From the NCBI GenBank assembly GCA_037447655.1, contig JBBHKE010001039.1:228472-292471 (forward strand): 64,000 nucleotides of DNA. The letters run 5' to 3'. This DNA comes from Zygnema cylindricum (lineage: Eukaryota > Streptophyta > Zygnematophyceae > Zygnematales > Zygnemataceae). Within the stretch, counting starts at the first letter, position 1, and every line of letters begins with the position of its first letter. The notes under the pieces are model-generated. The model was not told the DNA's origin and searched no databases. It was given only the letters and a program-made list of their open reading frames with translations. A program made the translations under genes and the position numbers. Of the stretch, positions 56,026-64,000 are shown piece after piece.

Positions 56026-56954
56026 ACTTAAGCAGAAGCTTCACAAGATTTCCTCACAAACACCACTTTTTTACACACTATAAAATCTCACTCACATATT
56101 TAATTACCCCAAAAATTGGCACATAAACAGACTAACAAACACACTGTTAATTTCCAAAATTACAGCAAAAGTGACCAATTAAACCATAAGATATGAGAGC
56201 TGCAAGTTTCCCAAAAACTACCTTTTAATTTCCCATATTCCCCAAACTGGATACCAAACAATTTTACTATGTCTTAAACTTATACTCTTAAAGTGTGTCT
56301 ATTGTTAGCAAACAAATGAGAAAACAACATCTGGCACTGTAGTATTGTACTATACTATGATAAGGTTCCAAAACTCTACGTAACTGTACTTAGGGTACTT
56401 CTTAAAACCAAACTGCAACTAGCCTAAAACTAAATAGTGAAACACTATTTCCTAATCCACTAAGCAACAAAATCTTGTTCTATCACGTATTTACAAATTT
56501 AAGTCGTACACTAAAAGTGGCTTGCTTAGTCATCAACTATAGATGTGTTTTGCTCGCTGTGGTATATTTTGTACGAATATCTAGGGTGCTTACGAAGTAC
56601 CACGCCATCCGTGGTCCCCACTCAATTTCCAGCAGTAAGTGTGATCGTAATCAACGTCTGGTACTGTACTTTATACATTTGTAATCCCAGATGTCCGGTT
56701 CATTTTCCGTCCTGCCCGATTTTGTGAATTCACTCGTTCGATAGATGCCATGTGTCCAGGTCCATTCCGCTTTCCCTACATAGTTTGAAACATTGACGCG
56801 TGTCCATGTTATCGTACAAATACTCTTAGAGTAACTTCTTTACTATCGCACTATTTGAGGTAAGTATTACACCAATCTTTAATCCAGAAATATTCTAAGT
56901 TACAAATCTGCCCTCACAGCTCTATCTACTAATGATATAGCATTTAAAACAACA
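55952..56954 (-). repeat. 5' LTR of element F
   Basis: Mate of 50844-51830 with the same ends. It contains an extra in-frame repeat of GTAGACATACTAGAA near 56005-56025, which duplicates the gag start codon. Confidence 0.9.
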
Positions 56955-57501
56955 AGGGGCAAAAGGGTGTATAACTCCAATAGATTTTTGGCAAAAGATA
57001 GATGGAGAAAAGACAGAATTGCGTGTTATTGTTAGTGAGTATTAAGAGTAAGGGAAAGATGATCATATGACACTAATACCTCACAGATAAATAGTGGGAA
57101 GTTTAATATATTTCATGAACTATATGTGTCTTGATATATCTGCAACAGTTGGGGTACTGAACAGGAGTCTAAAAAATCTGAGAAAGTTTGACCGTGATGT
57201 AGCAAGAAGAGTCTTAAGATATTTGGCAGGAAAGAAAGACGTTAAACTCACAGTAGACGGAGGAGAAGTGAAGCTGCAAAGATGGAGTGATGCAAGCTAT
57301 GGCGACATGCCAAGCCTAAAATCCACCACAAGATTATTTCTGCTAATTGGGAACGGGACTTGCTGCTGGAGGAACAAACTTCAAAAAGTCACGACACAGT
57401 TGACAATAGAGTTAGAATACATCGCAGCAAGCTCTACCCTCAAAGAACTCTTATGGGTAAAATCCATGCTGCAAGAATTAGGATACATGCAGGTTGGTCT
57501 A
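56955..57501 (+). pseudogene. pol: RNase H part of element D
   Basis: Continuation of D after F: VGSLIYFMNYMCLDISATVGVL, VARRVLRYLAGKKD, RWSDASYGDMPSLKST, ELEYIAASSTLKELLWVKSML, ending at ELGYMQVG where a family-3 LTR fragment begins. Sibling F continues past this point, so D was cut here. Confidence 0.85.
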
Positions 57502-57765
57502 TGTTGTTTTTGGAAACCTTTAGTCCTCTCTTTATTTCGTTGTTATGCTGCCATCTTGAGCCAATTTGACATTGCAGCTGCGTTGCTCTAATATTGCAGC
57601 TTCGCTAGCGGATCAGAACAGCTATAGCAGCCATAGCAGTTGTGAAAGGAAGATGTTTCGGACTTAGTTATTTTGTGTGAGGATGAATTGTCGAAGACAA
57701 GATTTAGTGTTGTATTTAACTCCAAAGGGAGTACACAAATTTGGTGCACTTCAGGCACACGTATC
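57502..57765 (+). repeat. Family-3 LTR fragment
   Basis: Starts TGTTGTTTTTGGAAACC, matching the LTR start of element E (61861), with GTTGTTATGCTGCCAT shared; then diverges and is cut by element B at about 57765. Preceded by GGTCTA of element D. Confidence 0.65.
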
Positions 57766-59170
57766 TGACCACCGGGGCAAAGGTTTCCTCGTAGTCAATT
57801 CCCTCCTTTTGTGTAAATCCCTTTGCCACTAATCTGGCCTTGTAGCGCTCGATTGTGTTATCTGGGTTCAGTTATAATTTGAAAACCCACTTACAACCGA
57901 TTGGTTTTCGGTTAGGTGGACAATCCACCAGATCCCAAGTATCGGCTGCCATGATTGAGGCCATCTCCTCGTTGATGGCTGTCTTCCACCGGTTTCTTTC
58001 TGGACAAGTCATCGCCTCTCCATAAGTTTGAGGTTCATCTTGATGAGATAGTTTAGTTACCTTGTTATTAACCTGTTTTTCTTGCAGTCTTTTGCTACTT
58101 CTCCTCCCCCCCTCAAAATCTGAGGCCGGAATAGATGGTTCTCGTGGATTCTTTCGAACAAACTCGGCTTCTCCCCTATCCCTTGATTCTGAATCAATTT
58201 CCACCACGTCTTTCGCTTCGAGTAGAGTTGTCACTGGAGTTTCCACAGCCGAGTCCTTTTCGGTCTGATTTGTTCCTGCAAGAATGTCATCTTCTCTAAA
58301 ACCTGGATAGTTAGGAAGCTCAAAGTCATCGGAATTTTCTGACTCAAATCTGATTTTTACTGACTTCGTATATTTGAAGGGATCCACAGACTTTCCTTCA
58401 TCCATAACTACTAGATGCTTTACCAGGATTATATCTTCCCTTTTTAGATCATAAACTCTATATCCTTTAACATCCTCATCATATCCTAATAAGTATCCCG
58501 ATTTTCCTTTAGGATCTAGCTTCCAATTGGACCGATCAGTATCTAGACTGAATACTTGACTGCCGAAATCCTTTAAGTGAGATATGTCTGGTTTCCGGCT
58601 TGTCCATCTCTCATAAGGTGTTTGATCTTTTATAGCTGAAGTAAAAACACTATTCTTAAGGTAATTAGCACAGTTCATTGCTTCTGCCCAAAACCTTTTT
58701 CCTATCTTTTTATCTGACAACATACTTCTAGCACTATCACTTAGTGTTATATTTAACCTTTCAGCTACCCCATTCTGTTCAGGATTTTTTTTTTTGTGTT
58801 GGACCCCATCTTCCCTCAGAAAAATCCTCAAACTGGTTAGAAGTATACTCTCCACCATTGTCACTCCTTACTCTCTTGATTGGAATTTCATGGAGTTTTT
58901 CCCTCCAAGCTTTATATTGTCTAAAACAATCTTGAGCTTCTGACTTGTTTTTCAAAAAATACACCTGAGAATACCGAGACCAATCATTAGTTATAGTCAT
59001 CATAAATCTCTTCCCCCCCGGTGAGGGCACTTTAGCAAGTCCCCAAATATCCGTGTGTACTAGATCTAGAATTTTTTCTCCCTTGTAGGTGGCTTACTTA
59101 GGAAAGGGTAATCTGTGTGCTTTACCTTGAGCACATCCACTACAATCACTTATATCATCACTCTCATTGA
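57766..59170 (-). pseudogene. pol: Integrase and truncated RT of element B
   Basis: Integrase shows RVRSDNGGEYTSNQF and PEQNGVAERLN, with a T10-11 run near 58786 that shifts the frame between them. A frame of about 300 codons then covers GKSGYLLGYDEDVKGYRVYD, the linker SSKRLQEKQ and RT start WDLVDCPPNRKPIGCKWVFK. It is cut in RT motif 1. Confidence 0.87.
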
Positions 59171-59790
59171 ACTAAATCCCTTCCACCACTCCCATCTTTT
59201 TCATCTCTCTTAACTTATCTAGATTCACATGCCCAAGCCTCTTATGCCACATCATAATATCATGAACACCAGCATAATAAAGTTTCTTCATTTCATTACT
59301 TAAGATCAGCCCAAATATCCCTTGGCTACCTTTCTCAGCAATGAAATAGACATCCTCCTCAAAACTAGCAGAAAAGACTCCTTCCCTAGTGCTAGTGAAA
59401 AAACCATTATCATCTAATACTGATGTAGAGATAATATATTTGTTCAGCTCCGAAATAAACAATACATCGGAGAATGTTAATATGGATGTCTTTCCTTCTA
59501 CTAACACTTTCAGATCTACCGATCTTACAAGAGTAGTGGTGACTATCCTCCCATCCCCGTACTCTATCTCTACGGTGGGAATATTTCTTATCTTAGTGAA
59601 CAGGTTCCTATCCTTACACATGTGCATGGAGGCACCTGAATCTATAATCCAGCTGGTTTCACCTTTCAATCCACCGTAAGCACATTTTTGCCTTCGTGGA
59701 ATTTCGACCTTATTTTTCGCCTCCAACTCCTCATCTAAAAGGAGCTCATCGTCCTCGTCTTGGATTCCGCCTCATGTACCTGTGTGACAA
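59171..59790 (-). pseudogene. pol: Protease and pre-integrase of element B
   Basis: WIIDSGASMHMCKDR keeps the DSG triad, followed by DGRIVTTTLVRSVDLKVLVEG and HKRLGHVNLDKLREMKKM. The same stop as in A lies after VVEGI, so this stop predates the split of the two copies or is part of the element. Confidence 0.87.
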
Positions 59791-60779
59791 GGGCCTTTTT
59801 CTTTCCTCTCGGGGTACCACCGGTCTGCCCCTCCTTTAACCAAAGCTCGGTTAGCTTAATGCACTCTGCCATATAGTGCCCCGGTTTCTTACAAAAATTA
59901 CATAAACCTTTGGGAGCCCCTGGTTCGAACTCGTCGCCCTGTTTTTTCTTCTCCCTACCCCCATAGTTTCCAACCGGTTATCGAGAATCCTTGTTCGTCC
60001 AATCGGTCGCAGTTGCCAAGGCTTGGCCACTCTTTCCTCCCCTTCGGATCTCAATTGTATTCTCTCGAACGAGAATCATCCCTACCACTGAGTTTCATAT
60101 CCACCTTGAGTACCGCAAGTCCTGCACACGGTTGACTATGTTCTCGAACTCATCAGGTAACTTCATCAGTAAACAGTTAACCTTTTCTTTTTAACTAAAA
60201 TCTTTTCCCGCACTCTCTAGCTCCATGAAGAGTGTAGCAAGCTCATTGCAAAAATCCAACATATTTCCCCCTTTGTATACATACTCCTTAACTTTCTGAT
60301 CAGCCAACTGTTGTTGCTGAATCGTAACACTTCGGTACATCTCTATGAGAGCCATCCAAAGATCGGATGCCCTTTCTACCTGCAAATGAGGACATGCAAG
60401 TCCTTGAGTGAGATGGCGTAGGATGAAGTGCTTCGCCGCCATATTGTTGAAATCCCAAGTTTCAGTATCATTCTCCTTGTTCCTCGGAATAGGTGACATG
60501 AATGCCGAACCAGTTGCTATTGGTTTGGTCGCCTCTTTCTCCTTTCCTTTGTCCACCACCTCTCCTTCTTTTCTTTCATCTGTTGACGGTGGATCCTCTT
60601 TCCTGGTGAATTTGCTTCCTCCAAACCCTGGAGGAATTCCAAGACTAGATGGACGCCCCAACCGTCCACTCACTATCCCCCAAAACCTTTTTTCGCATAG
60701 AGCTCCTATCATCATACTTTCCCAATATATGAAGTTAGTTCCATTAAAGATTTGTACCCTAGAGGGTGGGCCCATAACC
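59791..60779 (-). pseudogene. gag: gag of element B
   Basis: An uninterrupted frame runs from the LTR through VMGPPSRVQIFNG to ELESAGKDFS (60191), with DLWMALIEMYRS and YVYKGGNMLDFC. Because of a 26 bp deletion at the LTR/internal junction, LTR sequence (LEAVHSE) is fused in frame to VMGPPS. The zinc knuckle is near 59870-59912 in another frame. Confidence 0.86.
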
Positions 60780-61810
60780 TCAGAGTGGACAGCTTCTAAG
60801 AAGCCTCTAGGATAACCCTGACCCCTTTGTGTTTCAGAAAAAAATACTGCCACCCTGGCGGACAATAACTTTGACCACCTGCACCCCTGTGAAGGCAAGA
60901 CTCTCCTGAGTCGATAGCAAAAAGAATCTCTGAATTTGCTCCCCTGAGCAATATGTTATGGAGGGTCAAAGTTGACCTTTTGTACAGAAGCTCTCTGGGA
61001 GAGAGGGTCCTATCTCCAAATTTTTTCTAAGTCCTATCTCTCTCACAGACTCTATCTACTGATGTACGGAACCAATCAAAAATACAATTCCGTACGCAGA
61101 AGTAGAGCTGTCGGTGTACTTTATGTACAAACATTGTACGACATGGCCCAAATGTCGACACATGTCATATCCGGATTCGGTGCCATAATCTCTGAAGATT
61201 CCACGATCCAATGTAATTTTGCCACGCGTCATCCGATGTGGCGATGACCACAAACCGCCGAAATCTTCTTCCGCGATCTCGGCGCTAATTACGGCCATCC
61301 GATTAGAATCAAATTTAATCGTAGCCGTAATAAATACATGCGTGGTATTCGTTTCACTTGCGAAATAAATGCGCGGTATTGATTTCTTCCATGTACCGTA
61401 TTGCGTACTTATACATTACCGGATCTATGTATACCGTAAACAATTACAGTTAAATGATTTAACCTACGTATTAATGTTGAAATAGTTATCAAACTATATA
61501 CTACATAATGTAATTCCTATTGTTAACGGCTAAGGCTACCGGCTACTTCCTGTCTGTCGGCTGGTAGGTATAAGGATCAATTCCTGTCGCCGACACATTC
61601 CTTTTAAATAAATAAACCCTAACTAATATAAATTTCCCGTAAACCTTTGGATAGCCAAGGTAGCCATGGCTCTAGCTCCTTCTCCAATTTCTCAGTGACT
61701 GCGACAAGTTTGAGAGTTGGAGAGAGAAGTTAGAGGTAGACTGCCTCGGCTTCTTTCTATATTTCTATTTAGACCTAGAAAATACTAAAAATGTACTATT
61801 AATTTCTACA
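60780..61810 (-). repeat. 5' LTR of element B, lacking its last bases
   Basis: Matches A's LTR to TTTCTACA (61810) at its outer end. At its inner end the bases corresponding to ACTTATGGAGGTCTCAGAG and the terminal TTTCA are missing. Confidence 0.87.
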
Positions 61811-61860
61811 CTTAGCAATGTCTTGCATTAAAATGAAAAAGAAAATTCACATCTAGAAAT
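61811..61860 (+). repeat. 50 bp piece of a family-2 gag
   Basis: CTTAGCAATGTCTTGCAT to ACATCTAGAAAT matches D's gag at about 47468-47520. It lies between B's LTR and E's LTR, so B and E both inserted in or next to another family-2 copy. Confidence 0.7.
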
Positions 61861-62897
61861 TGTTGGTTTTTGGAAACCTTTAGTCCTCTCTATATCACGT
61901 TGCTATGCTGCCATGTTGCGCTGGTTACATCGCAGCCATAGCAGCATGTGTGAGAAAGATATCTTGCTGCCATGCTTTGGTCACACCGCAACCATAGCAA
62001 CTTGTGTACTAGGTACTAAGTGTATTGGAAAGTACGGAATTGGACTTCAAGTGACGCAAAGAAACATAGACGAAAGTATGATTTGCGTAAAGGGAAATGG
62101 ACGGCGGATCGCGAAGCGATCCGACGTTAATCGACGCGGTCAGAATTGTATGTCGCACGTACAAAACTTAATGCGACGGGTGACATTTGATGACGTGGAC
62201 GTCGCCGGAGCTACGGACTGCGGCTCCGTCAATTTGGTGAGGGACGCGAAATCACGTCCATCACATGATATTTATTTTGGATGGTCCAGATTTATTTGAT
62301 GGAATTCGTAAGAATTGTAAATATTTAACAAATGTTTTGTCCTGTGTATTAATTATTAGTGTAGATCTTAGGTACACTCACATTAATAGAGGTAGTTGAT
62401 TGATTACGTACGGCTGGTATGCCTCCGTACAGTTAGTTGTAAGCTATAGTGTATATTTGTAGGACTTGGTCATATTGAGACTTAGGAACTTTTTTGACAG
62501 AAACTGTTTTTGCTCTTTTTTGGGAATTTCATGTGAGAATTTCTCTCAGAATTGGAAATATATTTCTATAATCTTGTATTGGAAATATTGTGGAAAAATT
62601 TCAGACCTATTATGTGTCTGATTTTCTTGGGGCTTCATTGTGAAGTTTGTCATATTTATCAAAGTTCTGGCAGGCTGTTTTTCTGCAACTTTGACAGGGT
62701 GTTGTAATTATTTGGTTTGGTATTGTTATATGAAATATGGTGGGAATATTAAGTGGCCTGAGAACTATCTGGTTGAGTAGTTTCAGCATGGTTTGGTTAG
62801 TCTGTAGACTTCTGAGTGGAATCAAAGGAGGTTGTTTTGGGATAGTCTGTGGTGCTTGCGAGGGTACATTCATGGCTGAAAATAGCTATGAACAATA
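61861..62897 (+). repeat. 5' LTR of element E
   Basis: Starts TGTTGGTTTTTGG and ends ATGAACAATA, where the solo copy ends GACAACA; the terminal CA has become TA. Holds the gag start at 62872. Confidence 0.86.
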
Positions 62898-63873
62898 GGT
62901 TATGGGCCCACGCCCATGGCTACCCATGTTGGATAAATCAATCTTACCCATATTTGATGGATCTAAATATTACTATTGGAGGAGTATTATGGAGGGCTAC
63001 TTCAAGTTGAGGAAGTTAATGGATGTGGTGGATGGGACATGTGCTGAATCATCGGTTGGATGGGAGGAGAAGAACAATGAGTGTTTGTTGATTATCAAGC
63101 TATCTTTGAAAGAGGAACTTGTAATGAGTTACCTTTGTCTGGAAAGTGCAGCTGAATTATAGAAGAGCTTAGAATGTGTATATCAAAAGACTTCTGTGTA
63201 TCACTGGATGAGTAATGTTACAAAAATAGTTGAGTAAAAGTATGATGGAGGTAGTATGTTGGATTATTGTATTGGCATACAAATATTGTTTGCGGAAAAT
63301 GATGTTGCAGGAGGAAACTTTACAAATACTCAAAAGGCTTACATGTTAATGAAACGATTACCTAAGGAATATATTTGTGTTGTAGATAGATTAGGACAAG
63401 TTGATAAAAGGGATTGGAACGTACCTTTAGCAGTCAGGTGTGTTTTAGAGGAAGAGGCTAATAACGAGGCTCTAAAGATTAAGGGAAATTTTCAAGGTGT
63501 CAGATCATATTTCCAGAGAAAGAAGAAAAGTTGTAAGGTAGAAAATTGTTTTTACTGTAATGATTTAGGGCATACTTTTAGGGTATGTCCGCTATATAAA
63601 AGTGCATGTCTCACAGGAACCTTCAGAAAAGGATGGGATGAAAATCGAGTTCGACCCCCTAAAATAAAGGTTACACTTCCTATGGACGAATTTGTATACT
63701 TGTCGATTGTTACTCTTCGAGATGTGGAACATAAGGGAGGAAAAGAAAAAAAAATTGTCATCGGAAATTTAGTGGAGAAAGAGGTGAAAGAAATTGAGTC
63801 TGTTTTTATCACATTTGTCAGTGACAAATTGGTGAGTGATAAAGTTTCGCAAGGGAAGTGGTTGTTGAAGTAG
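62872..63873 (+). pseudogene. gag: gag of element E
   Basis: ATG at 62872 in the LTR reads MAENSYEQ, then TAG at the LTR/primer-site junction, then VMGPRPWLPML, IFDGSKYYYWRSIMEGYFKLRKLMDVVDG. Stops follow at about 63160 and 63237, and a second open stretch has MLDYCIGIQILFAENDVAGG, MKRLPKEYICVVDRL and an intact zinc knuckle CX2CX4HX4C (63547-63588) followed by TGTFRKGW, equivalent to TGLYRPGW of family 2. Confidence 0.86.
62898..62911 (+). promoter_or_regulatory. Primer binding site of element E, full match
   Basis: GGTTATGGGCCCAC, complementary over all 14 bases to the anticodon stem-loop of plant-type initiator tRNA-Met as I know it. Confidence 0.8.
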
Positions 63874-64000
63874 GAATATTAGGAGGAAGTGAAGGGGATT
63901 TGGAAGTTGAAACAAAATATAATTTGCACGAGGAGATGAATACACTTAGAGAGGGAGAAAGGAAAAGTGTTCCAGAAAGTGGAGTAAGTGAAGAAGTTTA
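63874..64000 (+). other. Continuation of element E past gag
   Basis: A Glu/Lys/Gly-rich reading in another frame; probably the linker before the protease. Confidence 0.5.

Larger units (their letters stand above)
50844..56954 (-). mobile_element. Ty1/copia element F (family 2), complete outline
   Basis: Minus-strand element with 3' LTR 50844-51830 (987 bp) and 5' LTR 55952-56954 (1003 bp) and all copia domains between. Flanking bases are G-rich on both sides (GGGGG, 50839-50843; AGGGG, 56955-56959), compatible with a 5 bp target duplication with one change. Element D sequence continues on both sides. F is the least damaged element in the window, though gag, integrase and pol still contain shifts and stops. 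Confidence 0.9.
46409..57501 (+). mobile_element. Ty1/copia element D (family 2), split by two insertions
   Basis: D consists of a 5' LTR (46409-47277), gag and protease start (47278-48344), the rest of protease plus integrase (49389-50843) and an RNase H part (56955-57501). Interruptions are a family-1 solo LTR and element F. D is broken off at 57501 by a family-3 LTR fragment, and its 3' LTR is not in the window. The RT core with the YVDD box is deleted (junction about 50690-50710). Confidence 0.85.
57766..61810 (-). mobile_element. Ty1/copia element B (family 1), 3'-truncated
   Basis: B is a close sibling of A on the minus strand, with a 5' LTR (60780-61810), gag, protease, integrase and only the start of RT. 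It stops after ETFAPVVR at about 57766, so most of RT, RNase H and the 3' LTR are missing. On its 5' side it abuts a 50 bp piece of a family-2 gag. B keeps several codons intact where A has stops. Confidence 0.9.
61861..64000 (+). mobile_element. Ty1/copia element E (family 3), 5' part, runs off the window
   Basis: A 1037 bp 5' LTR (61861-62897), primer site and gag are present; protease and the rest would lie beyond 64000. The LTR belongs to the same family as the solo LTR at 34479-36578. Confidence 0.88.

Overview
This is a transposon-dominated stretch of an AT-rich eukaryotic nuclear genome. The evidence is one split RluA-type pseudouridine synthase gene with a GT-AG intron, abundant noncoding DNA, and Ty1/copia LTR retrotransposons covering more than half of the window. 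Two weak clues point to a plant or alga: the retroelement primer sites match the plant-type version of the initiator tRNA-Met anticodon arm, and several premature stops look like C-to-T changes at CAG/CTG sites, as expected where CHG methylation occurs. The lineage cannot be fixed from this sequence.

Layout. 0-4.3 kb: decayed DNA with a copia RNase H relic and short repeats. 4.3-7.1 kb: the only well-supported host gene (pseudouridine synthase, minus strand). 7.1-11.1 kb: repeats, including two oppositely oriented copies of a ~780 bp TIR element. 11.1-18.9 kb: copia element A (family 1), complete in outline, with 5 bp target duplications; its 5' LTR carries a nested solo LTR. 19-26.8 kb: sparse DNA with a GA-rich tract, a glycosyltransferase-like fragment and a 20 bp minisatellite. 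26.8-37.8 kb: a tandem copia array (family 4), LTR-body-LTR-body-LTR, the second body interrupted by a family-3 solo LTR that itself contains a TIR element. 37.8-40.3 kb: relics. 40.3-46.1 kb: copia element G (family 2). 46.4-62.9 kb: a nested stack in which element D (family 2) holds a family-1 solo LTR and the complete element F, followed by a family-3 LTR fragment and the truncated family-1 element B. 61.9-64 kb: element E (family 3), running off the window end.

Main message. All the retroelements encode the standard copia order Gag(CCHC)-protease-integrase-RT-RNase H, and all seen are broken. Four LTR families share two traits. First, the sequence directly after the 5' LTR matches the anticodon arm (not the 3' end) of initiator tRNA-Met, as in Drosophila copia half-tRNA priming. 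Second, the gag start codon lies inside the 5' LTR, as in yeast Ty1, so translation runs across the LTR end and through the primer site, which is read as Val-Met-Gly-Pro. No CRISPR, rRNA or genuine tRNA gene was seen.
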